A DNA stretch of 19,974 bases from JAGLTN01 sp023135255 (GCA_030639495.1 DAOWCP010000043.1:1-19974), one strand, 5' to 3'. Shown: positions 7,181-15,633, numbered from the stretch's first letter. Numbers and translations: made by a program. The notes: a model not told the origin generated them from the letters alone.

Positions 7181-7221
7181 TCAGGCCCTTATAGGCCGTC
7201 ATTTATGATTGGAAATCAGAT

Positions 7222-7482
7222 ATGCAGGATAAAAAAATTAAAACTATAACTGCTGAGGTAGTCAGCAAAACCGGTGACAAAAGTATAAAGGTCGCTATCA
7301 ATTATAAGATTAAGCATCCTCGGTATGGTAAGTATGTAAGGCGAAAGACCACTCTTGGTGTGCATGATGAGCACAACAAGGCTAATGTTGGGGATCTCGT
7401 TGAGATATCAGAGTGCAGGCCGATCAGTAAGTCCAAAAATTGGCGTCTTGTAGGTGTTGTTTCGAGTTTAACGCAGGATTAA
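7222..7482 (+). CDS. rpsQ: 30S ribosomal protein S17
   Basis: S17 is a primary 16S rRNA-binding protein with an OB fold. The 86-residue product contains AEVVSKTGDKSIKVAINYKI, HPRYGKYVRRKTTLGVHDEH, and GDLVEISECRPISKSKNWRL, which are the conserved blocks of the family in order. ATG 7222 has GGA 9 nt upstream. An ATG at 7205 is in another frame. Confidence 0.97.
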   Translation: MQDKKIKTITAEVVSKTGDKSIKVAINYKIKHPRYGKYVRRKTTLGVHDEHNKANVGDLVEISECRPISKSKNWRLVGVVSSLTQD

Positions 7483-7525
7483 CGATAGAAATAAGCTTTG
7501 GCTTAAAATATAAGGTAGAATAAAA

Positions 7526-7912
7526 GTGATTCAGCAAGAAAGTATGTTAGATATAGCTGACAATTCAGGTGTGAAGTCGGCGCAGTGTATAAAAGTTTTG
7601 GGCAGAAGCGGCACACGCAAGGGTTCGTCAAGACCTGTTGCCTCTATAGGTGATGTTATTTGTGTAGCAATAAAGAAATCGTTGCCCAACTGTCAGCTGG
7701 ATGATAAGAAAGTCCATAAATGCGTTATTATTCGTACTAAGACACCTGTCAAGCGTGCTGACGGCAGTTATGTTCGTTTTGACAGCAATGCAGCAGTTAT
7801 GATCGATGCTGATAGTAATCCGATTGGAACAAGAATTTTTGGTGCTGTTGCCCGTGAGTTACGTGAGAAGAATTATATGAAGATAATCTCACTGGCCAGC
7901 GAAGTAGTTTAA
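7526..7912 (+). CDS. rplN: 50S ribosomal protein L14 (GTG start)
   Basis: L14 contacts the 30S subunit through bridges and is the binding site of silencing factor RsfS. The 128-residue product starts MIQQESMLDIADNSGVKSAQ, the classic L14 N-terminus, so the GTG at 7526 is the start (AAGGT at 7512-7516). It ends with PIGTRIFGAVARELREKNYM, also typical. In other bacteria this gene opens the spc operon, but I see no promoter in the 43-nt gap before it. Confidence 0.97.
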   Translation: MIQQESMLDIADNSGVKSAQCIKVLGRSGTRKGSSRPVASIGDVICVAIKKSLPNCQLDDKKVHKCVIIRTKTPVKRADGSYVRFDSNAAVMIDADSNPIGTRIFGAVARELREKNYMKIISLASEVV

Positions 7913-7953
7913 TTATTGTAAATGTTAAAGATAAAATAGGCGGTTAGAAAAAA

Positions 7954-8292
7954 ATGGCCCTACATGTTAAAAAAGGTGATATGGTTGAGATAATTTCTGG
8001 TGACCACAAAGGCGCTACTGGTAAAGTACTGCGTGTTATCCCCAGTAAAAGCAGGGTGATCGTTCAGGGGCATAATATTGTCAAGAAGCATGTCCGACCA
8101 TCACAGAAAAATCCGCAAGGCGGAAGGATTAATATTGAACAGCCTATCCATATAAGCAATGTTCTGCCAGTTAGTCCTAAAAGCTCAAGAGGCAAAAGGA
8201 TTGGTTATAAAGTTGCAGATGACGGCAGTAAGAAAAGAGTATCTTGTGATGGCGGCGAAATAGGTGTTGTTACGAAGGCCGGGAAAAAATAA
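7954..8292 (+). CDS. rplX: 50S ribosomal protein L24
   Basis: L24 nucleates early 50S assembly. The 112-residue product has an N-terminal KOW domain (GDMVEIISGDHKGATGKVLR, residues 8-27) followed by VIVQGHNIVKKHVRPSQKNP and a basic C-terminal half with KRIGYKVADDGSKKR. Length and order of motifs match the family. It lies between rplN and rplE as in most bacteria. Confidence 0.97.
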   Translation: MALHVKKGDMVEIISGDHKGATGKVLRVIPSKSRVIVQGHNIVKKHVRPSQKNPQGGRINIEQPIHISNVLPVSPKSSRGKRIGYKVADDGSKKRVSCDGGEIGVVTKAGKK

Positions 8293-8343
8293 AACAGTTA
8301 TTTGTCGGTTGGAAATCGACAGACTTTTAATAGTAGGTATATA

Positions 8344-8901
8344 ATGGCAAGACTAAGAGATTTATATAAGACACAAATTGTTGGGCAGCTTATTAAAGAG
8401 TTTAATTACCCTAACCCGATGGCAGTACCCAAAATGGAAAAGATCGTGATTTCCATGGGTGTCGGCAAAGCTGTCCAGGATAAGAAGTATATTGGGATGG
8501 CGATCAAAGATTTGACAATAATCGCAGGTCAAAAACCTCTTATCTGTAAAGCCAAGAAGAGTGTTTCCAACTTTAAGGTTCGCCAAGGCGACAAGACTGG
8601 TCTTAAAGTTACTCTTCGCGGAGTCAGAATGTATGAGTTCATGGACAGGCTTATCAGCCTTGCTATCCCTCAGGTAAGGGACTTTAGAGGTCTGAATCGT
8701 AAGGGCCTTGATGGCAGGGGCAACTATTCGTTGGGTCTGAGTGAACAGGGTGTTTTCCCTGAAATAGATATTTCCAGAGTAGAAGCTCAGCAGGGGATGA
8801 ATGTAACGTTTGTTACCTCGGCGAAAACCGATACTGAATCGCTGAAGATGCTTGAGTTGTTTGGTATGCCTTTTAAAAAGGCAAATAAACCGGAAAAGTA
8901 A
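8344..8901 (+). CDS. rplE: 50S ribosomal protein L5
   Basis: L5 binds 5S rRNA in the central protuberance. I place the start at ATG 8344 (TAGG at 8334-8337, good spacing), giving 185 residues beginning MARLRDLYKTQIVGQL as in the family. The frame is open back to a TTG at 8302 but that extension has no family match. Signatures include PKMEKIVISMGVGKA, ITGQKP-like IIAGQKPLICKAKKSVSNFK, and DFRGLNRKGLDGRGNYSLGL. Confidence 0.97.
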   Translation: MARLRDLYKTQIVGQLIKEFNYPNPMAVPKMEKIVISMGVGKAVQDKKYIGMAIKDLTIIAGQKPLICKAKKSVSNFKVRQGDKTGLKVTLRGVRMYEFMDRLISLAIPQVRDFRGLNRKGLDGRGNYSLGLSEQGVFPEIDISRVEAQQGMNVTFVTSAKTDTESLKMLELFGMPFKKANKPEK

Positions 8902-8937
8902 TCTGTAATAAGACAGTAATAAATTTGGAGTGTTTGA

Positions 8938-9123
8938 ATGACAACCACAGCACTGGAAAATAAGGCTAGGGCGAAACAGAAATATCGTGTAAGGCAGTAT
9001 ACACGTTGTGAACTTTGTGGTCGTGCAAGAGCTGTTTACCGCAAGTTCAAGATATGCCGTATATGTTTCAGAAAGTTAGCTAACGAAGGTAAGATACCTG
9101 GTGTTAAAAAGGCCAGTTGGTAA
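8938..9123 (+). CDS. rpsN: 30S ribosomal protein S14, zinc-binding type
   Basis: S14 completes the 30S head. This is the short, zinc-binding form: 61 residues with Cys24-x2-Cys27 and Cys40-x2-Cys43 in RCELCGRARAVYRKFKICR, ending KIPGVKKASW. The family also has longer, zinc-independent forms of about 89-101 residues. Together with the Cys-containing S4 and L36 in the same operon it points to a zinc-dependent ribosome. TTGGAG precedes the ATG. Confidence 0.97.
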   Translation: MTTTALENKARAKQKYRVRQYTRCELCGRARAVYRKFKICRICFRKLANEGKIPGVKKASW

Positions 9124-9167
9124 GTTGATAAAAAAACGCAAATTTTAATTTGACGTGGAGTTTAGTT

Positions 9168-9566
9168 ATGAGTTTGAGCGATCCTATCGCTGATATGTTG
9201 ACAAGAGTACGTAATGCCGCAAGAGTTGGCAAAGAGACAGTAAATGTCAGGGCTTCCAATATATGTGCAGGTATTGCGGAAGTGCTTAAGATTGAAGGTT
9301 ACATTCTGGGCTATGACCGGATAGATGACGGCAACCAGGGTATATTAAGAATCGAACTTAAGTATGATGCAAATGGCGAATCTGTCATTGATGAAGTAAA
9401 GAGAGTCAGCAAGCCTGGTAGAAGGATTTACTCAGGATCTGAAGAGTTGCCCCGTGTTTTGGCTGGATTGGGTATTTCCATAATATCTACCAGCAAGGGT
9501 ATAATGAGTGATAATAACTGTCGTCAGCAGAAAGTTGGCGGCGAAATACTTTGTACGGTGAGCTAA
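9168..9566 (+). CDS. rpsH: 30S ribosomal protein S8
   Basis: S8 is a primary 16S rRNA-binding protein and the repressor of the spc operon in E. coli. The start is ATG 9168, which has GTGGAG at 9155-9160 and gives 132 residues beginning MSLSDPIADMLTRVRNA. The frame extends a few codons upstream without family support. The C-terminal segment ISTSKGIMSDNNCRQQKVGG corresponds to the rRNA-binding loop. Its TAA stop overlaps the rplF start (TAATG), suggesting translational coupling. Confidence 0.97.
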   Translation: MSLSDPIADMLTRVRNAARVGKETVNVRASNICAGIAEVLKIEGYILGYDRIDDGNQGILRIELKYDANGESVIDEVKRVSKPGRRIYSGSEELPRVLAGLGISIISTSKGIMSDNNCRQQKVGGEILCTVS

Positions 9567-10141
9567 TGAGTCGCATAGGAAAAAAACCAATAGATATTCC
9601 TGCCGGTGTAACAGTTGAGCAGAAGGGTCTTGTTTTCAAGGCCAAAGGTCCTAATGGTGAATCGCAGGTAGACTGCAACCCTGTTGTTAAGGTAGTTGTT
9701 GCCGGTTCGGTTATATCTGTTTTAAATGAAACACCTGAGGATAAATTTGCCAATAAGATGCATGGTACTATGCGTGCATTGATTGCAAACGTAATTACCG
9801 GTGTTAGCAAAGGCTTCACAAGAAAGATGGAGATTTTCGGCACTGGTTATAACCTCAAAGAGCAGGGTAATAAACTGGTATTTCAGGTAGGCTTTTGTCA
9901 TCCGGTTGAAATGGTAATGCCTAAAGGTATTAAGGTTAAAATTGATGTCCCTGCAACAAGAGGTAATGAGGTTCCCGCGAAGTTTACACTTTTGGGAGTC
10001 AGTAAAGATGTTCTTGGACAGTTTGCAGCTGATATTCGTAAGATCAGACCTCCGGAGCCATACAAAGGTAAGGGTATTCGTTATGCGGATGAACATGTAA
10101 GACGTAAAGTTGGTAAGGCATTCGCTTCAGGTGCAGCGTAA
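9566..10141 (+). CDS. rplF: 50S ribosomal protein L6
   Basis: L6 lies near the sarcin-ricin loop and the factor-binding site. The start is ATG 9566, overlapping the rpsH stop by one base. It gives 191 residues beginning MSRIGKKPIDIPAGV, the family N-terminus; a longer reading from 9551 lies inside rpsH. KIRPPEPYKGKGIRYADEHV is the conserved C-terminal signature. It is about ten residues longer than typical L6, with a small Ala-rich end. Confidence 0.97.
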   Translation: MSRIGKKPIDIPAGVTVEQKGLVFKAKGPNGESQVDCNPVVKVVVAGSVISVLNETPEDKFANKMHGTMRALIANVITGVSKGFTRKMEIFGTGYNLKEQGNKLVFQVGFCHPVEMVMPKGIKVKIDVPATRGNEVPAKFTLLGVSKDVLGQFAADIRKIRPPEPYKGKGIRYADEHVRRKVGKAFASGAA

Positions 10142-10159
10142 TATAAAATAGGATTTGTT

Positions 10160-10525
10160 ATGAAAACTGACAGTTATAAAAAAGCAGTAAAAAGACGCCG
10201 ATATCATGTTCGGAAAAAAGCGGTCGGCACCCCTGACAGGCCTCGTTTGTCAGTGTTCCGTTCAAACAGAAATATTTCCGCTCAGATTATTGACGACGTT
10301 GCAGGTGTTACGCTTGTTTCATCAAGCACTGGTTCAAAGGCTTTGAAAGATCAGGTCGCTGATGGTGGAAACCAAAAAGCAGCAGCAGTTGTTGGTGAAG
10401 CTATTGCGAAAGAGGCTATAAGTGTTGGTATCAAATGCATCTGTTTTGACAGAGGCAGTTATAAATATCATGGTAGAGTTAAGGCTCTTGCTGAGGCAGC
10501 AAGAAAAGCAGGATTAGCTTTTTAA
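10160..10525 (+). CDS. rplR: 50S ribosomal protein L18
   Basis: L18 binds 5S rRNA with L5. The 121-residue product has the basic N-terminus (YKKAVKRRRYHVRKK), RPRLSVFRSNRNISAQIIDD and the C-terminal FDRGSYKYHGRVKALAEAAR, all family signatures. ATAGGA lies just before the ATG. It lies 18 nt after rplF. Confidence 0.97.
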   Translation: MKTDSYKKAVKRRRYHVRKKAVGTPDRPRLSVFRSNRNISAQIIDDVAGVTLVSSSTGSKALKDQVADGGNQKAAAVVGEAIAKEAISVGIKCICFDRGSYKYHGRVKALAEAARKAGLAF

Positions 10526-10555
10526 ACTATATACGATAAAGTTTGGAGAATTAAA

Positions 10556-11065
10556 TTGGCAGCAGAACCAGTTAACACTTCAGGACAAGAAGAAAGACCT
10601 TTTGAAGATACGGTCGTTAAGATATTCCGTTGTTCTAAAGTAGTCAAAGGTGGCAGGCGTTTCAGCTTTGCCGCATTAGTTGTTGTGGGTAACCGCAATG
10701 GCACTATAGGTGTGGGATATGGCAAAGCTAAAGAAGTCCCTCTGTCTGTAGAAAAAGCGGTTAAAGATGCAAGGAAGTCAGTGCATGAGGTATCTTTACT
10801 GGGCAGAACCATACCTCACCAGGTTGCCGGAAGGTATAGAGCGACCAAGATAATTATGGTTCCGGCTAAGCCCGGAACAGGTGTTATTGCCGGTTCAAGT
10901 GCTCGTGCTGTATTGGAATATGCCGGTGTGCAGGATATCCTGACAAAGGTTATTGGAAGTACATCAGCGAAGAATGTTGTTAAAGCAACACTGAATGGTT
11001 TGTTAAAACTTAAAAGCAAAGAATTAGTAGAGTCTCTTCGTGGTGTCGCAGTTGAGCCTATATAA
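10556..11065 (+). CDS. rpsE: 30S ribosomal protein S5 (TTG start)
   Basis: S5 affects decoding accuracy and lies at the mRNA entry. The start is a TTG at 10556 preceded by GGAG at 10545-10548; no ATG or GTG fits the family N-terminus. The 169-residue product begins with a short acidic lead, then DTVVKIFRCSKVVKGGRRFS, the double-stranded RNA-binding fold, VGNRNGTIGVGYGKAKEVPL, and PAKPGTGVIAGSSARAVLEY. The next gene is rplO, so rpmD (L30), usually found here, is absent. Confidence 0.96.
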   Translation: MAAEPVNTSGQEERPFEDTVVKIFRCSKVVKGGRRFSFAALVVVGNRNGTIGVGYGKAKEVPLSVEKAVKDARKSVHEVSLLGRTIPHQVAGRYRATKIIMVPAKPGTGVIAGSSARAVLEYAGVQDILTKVIGSTSAKNVVKATLNGLLKLKSKELVESLRGVAVEPI

Positions 11066-11082
11066 AGGTGGTGATTTTTTAA

Positions 11083-11526
11083 ATGTTAAATTATGAAATA
11101 ACTTCTATAGTAGGAAAAAAGAAAGCTCGCAGACGTATTGGTCGCGGCAATGGTAGCGGTTATGGTAAGACTTGCGGCAGGGGGCACAAAGGCGCAGGAA
11201 GCCGTGCAGGCTCTGTTGCGAGATCCCTTAATGAGGGTGGGCAGATGCCTTTGTTCCGTCGTTTACCAAAACGCGGTTTCAATAATTACAATTTTGCGAT
11301 TCGTTACGATATAGTTAATATCTCTCAGCTTGAGCGATTTGAAGATGGAGCTTCCGTTGGGATAGAGCAGTTGTCAGAGGCGGGTCTTGCTGGAGGCCCT
11401 AAGGCTAAAGTGAAGATTCTTGGTGATGGTGGGCTTACAAAAAAATTGCAGGTTTCAGCTCACAAGTTCAGCAAATCTGCTGAAGAGAAGATCGTCGCTT
11501 CAGGTGGTACTGCTCAGATAATATGA
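11083..11526 (+). CDS. rplO: 50S ribosomal protein L15
   Basis: L15 is a late-assembly 50S protein. The 147-residue product has the Gly/Arg/Lys-rich N-terminus (RRRIGRGNGSGYGKTCGRGH) and the QMPLFRRLPKRGFNN signature. The C-terminal domain ends KAEEKI-like FSKSAEEKIVASGGTAQII. GGTGGTGA upstream supports the ATG. It directly follows rpsE with 17 nt between them. Confidence 0.97.
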   Translation: MLNYEITSIVGKKKARRRIGRGNGSGYGKTCGRGHKGAGSRAGSVARSLNEGGQMPLFRRLPKRGFNNYNFAIRYDIVNISQLERFEDGASVGIEQLSEAGLAGGPKAKVKILGDGGLTKKLQVSAHKFSKSAEEKIVASGGTAQII

Positions 11527-11578
11527 TTCCTTGGAATAAAATGATAATTAAAATAGAATTTTGCAGGGAAAACTAAAT

Positions 11579-12928
11579 ATGCTTGGAACTGTTTTTAATA
11601 TTTTTAAGATTTCTGATTTACGCAACAAGATACTGTTTACGATAGCATTGTTGATAATCTACAGAGTCGGCTTTCATGTTCCTGTACCATGTTTTGATCA
11701 GTCGAAGATAAACGCTGCGGTAGGTACAAGGGATACTGACAGTCCGTTGGGCAGAGCTGCTGAATATATGCAGATATTCACAGGTGGTACCCTGAGCAGG
11801 AGCAGTTTATTCGGATTAGGTATTATGCCTTATATTACTGCTTCAATTATTCTTATGCTTCTCGGTGAAGTTTTGCCGGCATTAAAGAAACTTCGGCAGG
11901 AAGGGCGGACCGGTCAACAGAAAATTCAGGAGTATACCCGCTATGGAGCGGTGCTGATATGTGTCGTTCAGTCGCTTATGTATTTGAAAGTGATGGGCAA
12001 TTTCATTTACCCTGGTATGCATACGCAAGCTATTATTATGGGTGTGTGTGGAATGACAGCCGGTACAATATTTTTAATGTGGCTCGGCGAGCAGATCGAT
12101 GAATATGGTATAGGCAACGGAATCAGCCTTATTATTATGGCTGGTATTGTTTCAAGAATGCCGTGGGCTCTTAATATGCTGAGACAAAATATTGATTTCA
12201 AGGTTACAGCCTCAGCTGGTTCGGTAGGCCCTGCAAAGCTTTTGTTTTTGATAGGAGCCTTTGTCTTTGTTGTCGGCGGTGCTATTCTTATCACCCAGGC
12301 TCAGCGAAGGATTCCGATTCAGCAGGCTAAGCAGATGAGAGGCAGAAGGATGTATGGCGGTCAAAGACATTATTTGCCTTTGCGTGTTAATCATGGTGGT
12401 GTGATGCCGATCATCTTCGCATCGAGTTTTATGATGTTTCCGCCTGTAATTTTTAATTGGATGGCTGGTGTTTTTCAGAATTCGATAATATTGCGGGAAA
12501 TAAATAATGCTTTCGGGCATCAAACATTTACTTATAATCTGTTATATATGCTGCTGATATTCCTGTTCGCTTATTTCTGGACTACAGTACAGTTCCAGCC
12601 AAAGGAAATGGCAAAGAACCTGCGAGATTCAGGAAGCTTCATTCCTGGTTTAAGGCCCGGACGAAGAACAGCTGATTATCTTGAAACAGTTATGACAAGA
12701 ATAACCTATTTTGGTGCGGCATTTTTAGCTATAATCGCAGTCGTACCCTCAGTGATCTCAATACTGCTTGGCATCGACTGGAGAGTCGCAACGTTTCTCG
12801 GCGGTACGGGTTTGCTGATTGTTGTTAGTGTATCTCTTGACCTTGTACAGAAGATCGAAGCGAATCTGCTGATGAGAAGTTATGATGGATTTAGTTCCAC
12901 AGGCAGGATAAAAGGAGCCCGGGGATGA
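11579..12928 (+). CDS. secY: Preprotein translocase subunit SecY
   Basis: SecY is the channel of the Sec translocon in the inner membrane and works with SecE and SecG plus SecA or the ribosome. Start taken at ATG 11579 (AGGGA at 11564-11568), giving 449 residues; a TTG at 11561 is less likely. The protein shows the ten hydrophobic segments of the family, and motifs GLGIMPYITASIILMLLGE, YGIGNGISLII, RRIPIQQAKQ, and NLRDSGSFIPGLRPGRRTAD in the cytosolic loop. Its stop overlaps the adk start (ATGA). Confidence 0.98.
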   Translation: MLGTVFNIFKISDLRNKILFTIALLIIYRVGFHVPVPCFDQSKINAAVGTRDTDSPLGRAAEYMQIFTGGTLSRSSLFGLGIMPYITASIILMLLGEVLPALKKLRQEGRTGQQKIQEYTRYGAVLICVVQSLMYLKVMGNFIYPGMHTQAIIMGVCGMTAGTIFLMWLGEQIDEYGIGNGISLIIMAGIVSRMPWALNMLRQNIDFKVTASAGSVGPAKLLFLIGAFVFVVGGAILITQAQRRIPIQQAKQMRGRRMYGGQRHYLPLRVNHGGVMPIIFASSFMMFPPVIFNWMAGVFQNSIILREINNAFGHQTFTYNLLYMLLIFLFAYFWTTVQFQPKEMAKNLRDSGSFIPGLRPGRRTADYLETVMTRITYFGAAFLAIIAVVPSVISILLGIDWRVATFLGGTGLLIVVSVSLDLVQKIEANLLMRSYDGFSSTGRIKGARG

Positions 12929-13572
12929 GAATAGTATTACTTGGTGCTCCTGGCGCAGGCAAAGGAACTCAGTGTATGCGTATTGTCGATAAGTACAATT
13001 TACTGCACTTATCGAGCGGCGATATCCTCAGGCAGGAAAGAGCTGATAATACTGAGCTTGGTAAAAAAGCCCAGAGTTATATGGATAGCGGGGCACTTGT
13101 GCCCGATGAGTTGATCGTGAAAATGATGGCTGGCGCGATAAGCAATGCTCCTGATGGCGGTTTTGTTCTTGACGGTTTTCCAAGGACAGTAAATCAGGCA
13201 GCGGAACTTGATAAAGCTCTTGAAGCTGCCGGTCAGAAGATAGATGTAGTATTGAACCTGGTTATTGATGACCAGATCGTTGTAGATAGAATAACCGGAA
13301 GAAGTAGTTGTCCTGTATGCGGCAGTGTTTATCATGTTGTTAACATGAAGCCTAAAGAGGATGGACTTTGCGACAAAGGTTGTGGTCAGCTGACACAGAG
13401 GCCTGATGATACTGAAGAAGTAGTGAAAAACAGGTTAGCTAATTATCACAGCCAGACAGAGCCTGTTGTCGGGTATTATAAGGATTCTATCGGCGTTTGC
13501 GATTTTGATGCCGCGGGTGCTGTTGATGATATTAGTGGTCTTGTGTTTAAGAAACTTGATTCTCTAAGCTAA
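12925..13572 (+). CDS. adk: Adenylate kinase with zinc-type lid
   Basis: Adk converts AMP plus ATP to two ADP in the cytoplasm. The 215-residue product has the P-loop GAPGAGKGT (7-15), the AMP-site DGFPRT (83-88) and the lid with DDTEEVVKNRL. The lid carries four Cys, at 129, 132, 149 and 153, so it is the structural-zinc form. The second pair is spaced C-x3-C (CDKGC) instead of the usual C-x2-C. AAAGGAG (12911-12917) serves the ATG, which overlaps the secY stop by 4 nt, so translation is probably coupled. Confidence 0.97.
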   Translation: MRIVLLGAPGAGKGTQCMRIVDKYNLLHLSSGDILRQERADNTELGKKAQSYMDSGALVPDELIVKMMAGAISNAPDGGFVLDGFPRTVNQAAELDKALEAAGQKIDVVLNLVIDDQIVVDRITGRSSCPVCGSVYHVVNMKPKEDGLCDKGCGQLTQRPDDTEEVVKNRLANYHSQTEPVVGYYKDSIGVCDFDAAGAVDDISGLVFKKLDSLS

Positions 13573-13627
13573 GACTGGATATATTTAAAAGGGCATGAGT
13601 TTGTGTTCTTTATAAAAAGATTTGTAA

Positions 13628-14407
13628 ATGGCTATAAACCTTAAGACAGCAAGAGAAATTGGTTTGATGAAAGAAGCTGGAAAGGTTGTAGCAGAAGTTC
13701 TTTTAAAACTGAAAGAAGTGTCGACCCCAGGGGTAACTACCGCTGAGCTTGATGATATTGCGGTTGAAATGTCAGGAAAAGCTGGAGCGGCAACCCTGTT
13801 TAAAGGTGTCCGAAGTCCCTATGCCAAAAGGGCTTTTCCAGGTGCTATCTGTGCTTCGATAAATGAGCAAGTAGTACATGGGATACCCTCGGGTAAGGTT
13901 AAGCTGAAAGACGGCGATATCATTAGTATTGATTTTGGTGTCAAACTTAATGGCTATTGCGGCGATTCTGCTGTTACCATTGCAGTGGGTAATATCTCTG
14001 AAGAAAAACAAAAGTTAATGGATATTACCAAAGGCAGTCTGGATATTGCGATAGAAAATGCCGGACCGGGTGTGAAGTGGAGCTATATTGCTCGTCTTAT
14101 GCAAAGCTATGTAGAAGCTGAAGGTTTTTCAGTAGTGACTGATTATGTAGGCCATGGCATTGGCAGAGAGATGCATGAGGACCCTAAGGTGCCGAACTTT
14201 GTCAGCGATGAATTGCTTCGTAAGGATTTTGAGCTGACAGAAGGGATGGTTTTGGCGGTTGAGCCTATGGTTAATATAGGAACTGCTGATACCAGAACTC
14301 TTCAGGATGGTTGGACGGTTGTAACCGCTGATAAAAAACCATCAGCTCATTTTGAGCATAGTATTGCGATAGTAGAAAATGGTTGTGAAGTGTTAACTTT
14401 GAAATGA
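13628..14407 (+). CDS. map: Methionine aminopeptidase, type I
   Basis: Removes the initiator methionine from nascent proteins. The 259-residue product has the five metal ligands of the pita-bread fold: Asp102 (SIDFG), Asp113 (CGDSA), His176 (GHGIGREMHEDP), Glu212 (VEPM) and Glu243 (HFEHS). His84 (VVHGIP) matches the substrate-site His. Length and lack of the type II insert make it type I. It lies 55 nt after adk and 6 nt before infA, the common secY-adk-map-infA order. Confidence 0.98.
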   Translation: MAINLKTAREIGLMKEAGKVVAEVLLKLKEVSTPGVTTAELDDIAVEMSGKAGAATLFKGVRSPYAKRAFPGAICASINEQVVHGIPSGKVKLKDGDIISIDFGVKLNGYCGDSAVTIAVGNISEEKQKLMDITKGSLDIAIENAGPGVKWSYIARLMQSYVEAEGFSVVTDYVGHGIGREMHEDPKVPNFVSDELLRKDFELTEGMVLAVEPMVNIGTADTRTLQDGWTVVTADKKPSAHFEHSIAIVENGCEVLTLK

Positions 14408-14413
14408 TTGTTT

Positions 14414-14629
14414 ATGGCGAAAGCAGATACAATAAGATTGGTGGCGAAGGTAATTGATGCCTTACCCAATGCTGTGTTTAAAGTTGAGTTAGAAAATGGC
14501 CATCGTATAATGGCGCATGTTTCCGGTAAGATGCGTATGCATTTTATTAAGATTTTGCCTGGCGATAGTGTGACTGTTGAAATGTCGCCATATGATTTGA
14601 ATAGAGGACGTATAGTTTTGCGTAATTAG
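14414..14629 (+). CDS. infA: Translation initiation factor IF-1
   Basis: IF-1 occupies the A site of the 30S subunit during initiation. The start is ATG 14414, giving 71 residues beginning MAKADTIRLVAKVIDALPNA; a TTG at 14408 would only add two residues. The OB-fold signature is complete: VELENGHRIMAHVSGKMR (24-41), ILPGDSVTVEMSPYDLNRGR (46-65). No good Shine-Dalgarno is seen, so translation may be coupled to map, whose stop lies 6 nt upstream. Confidence 0.97.
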   Translation: MAKADTIRLVAKVIDALPNAVFKVELENGHRIMAHVSGKMRMHFIKILPGDSVTVEMSPYDLNRGRIVLRN

Positions 14630-14676
14630 TTGCATCTCGGCGGTAATGTCGAAAAGTGCGAAGGCAGGTTATAAAA

Positions 14677-14790
14677 ATGAAAGTAAGAAGTTCTGTGAAA
14701 CGTATATGTGAAAATTGTAAAGTAGTGCGTCGTAAAGGTGTCGTAAGGGTAATTTGTACCAATCCCAGGCACAAACAACGACAGGGTTAA
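14677..14790 (+). CDS. rpmJ: 50S ribosomal protein L36, zinc-binding type
   Basis: L36 is the smallest 50S protein. The 37 codons read MKVRSSVKRICENCKVVRR, then a second half ending in CTNPRHKQRQG. Cys11, Cys14, Cys27 and His32 form the zinc site of the C+ form. It is placed between infA and rpsM as in many bacteria, and AAGGCAGG lies upstream of the ATG. Confidence 0.97.
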   Translation: MKVRSSVKRICENCKVVRRKGVVRVICTNPRHKQRQG

Positions 14791-14815
14791 TTTGTATTGA
14801 TGATTAGGAGCTAAT

Positions 14816-15196
14816 ATGCCGCGTATAGTTGGTGTTGATATACCCAATGATAAATCCATCTGGATTTCTTTGACTTATATTCATGGTATCGGCAAATATA
14901 TATCTCAGCAGATATTAAAAGAAGCCAGGATCGATCCTGTGACAAAGGCCAATAAGCTCACAGAAGATGAGCTTAGTCGGATAACACAGATCATAGATCG
15001 TGATTGTGTTGTGGGTGGTCAGCTGCGCAGGCAGGTTTCGCAGAATATTGCTCGTCTGCGTGATATTGCCTGTTATCGTGGTATGAGGCATAGAAGAGGC
15101 TTACCAGTCAGAGGTCAGTGTACACAAAGTAATGCAAGAACACGAAAGGGCCCAAGAAAAACTGTGGCCGGTAAGAAGAGTGTTAAAGATCATTAA
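14816..15196 (+). CDS. rpsM: 30S ribosomal protein S13
   Basis: S13 lies in the 30S head, contacts the P-site tRNA and forms the S13-S19 bridge region. The 126-residue product begins MPRIVGVDIPNDKSIWISLT, has IHGIGKYISQQI (helix-hairpin-helix) and the basic C-terminus RHRRGLPVRGQCTQSNARTR. AGGAG precedes the ATG with ideal spacing. Confidence 0.98.
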   Translation: MPRIVGVDIPNDKSIWISLTYIHGIGKYISQQILKEARIDPVTKANKLTEDELSRITQIIDRDCVVGGQLRRQVSQNIARLRDIACYRGMRHRRGLPVRGQCTQSNARTRKGPRKTVAGKKSVKDH

Positions 15197-15252
15197 CAGC
15201 TAAGCTGCTTTGTGGTAAATAATAAACTTGTTGAGCAAGGAAATGTGAAGTA

Positions 15253-15633
15253 ATGGCAAAAAGTGCAAAACGAAAAGTCAGAAAAAATATCGTTAAAGCG
15301 GTAGTACATATTAAGGCGACATTCAACAATACGTTGATTACTATTACTGACCCCGATGGTAATACTATATGTGGTGCTTCTTCAGGCTGTGTTGGTTTCA
15401 AAGGCTCTCGTAAGAGTACCCCGTTTGCCGCTCAGCAGGCAGCTCAGAGATGTGCTACCAATGCGATGCGTAATGGTGTTCGTGAAGTGGAAATTCGCGT
15501 AAAAGGTCCTGGTTCCGGTCGTGAATCTGCGATCTCTGCTTTACAGCAGGCGGGTTTGAGGATTTCTTCTATTGAAGATGTTACTCCTTTGCCGCATAAT
15601 GGTTGTCGTCCGCCAAAGAGAAGACGAGTATAA
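15253..15633 (+). CDS. rpsK: 30S ribosomal protein S11
   Basis: S11 forms part of the 30S platform next to S6 and S18. The 126-residue product has a basic lead (MAKSAKRKVRKNIVKAV), then HIKATFNNTLITITDPDGNT, FKGSRKSTPFAAQQAAQ, EIRVKGPGSGRESAISALQ and the RPPKRRRV end. AAGGAA upstream supports the ATG. It follows rpsM by 56 nt. Confidence 0.98.
   Translation: MAKSAKRKVRKNIVKAVVHIKATFNNTLITITDPDGNTICGASSGCVGFKGSRKSTPFAAQQAAQRCATNAMRNGVREVEIRVKGPGSGRESAISALQQAGLRISSIEDVTPLPHNGCRPPKRRRV

Noticed and set aside
9130..9155. AAAAAAACGCAAATT followed by TTGACG before rpsH, repeating the 15-mer of the S10 promoter region (1442-1456)
   Set aside because: There is no -10-like hexamer at 16-18 nt; the position falls in the rpsH start. 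A shared A-rich 15-mer alone is not evidence of a promoter.
11541..11576. 11-codon ATG frame just before secY
   Set aside because: Too short, no clear ribosome-binding site, and no recognisable leader peptide.
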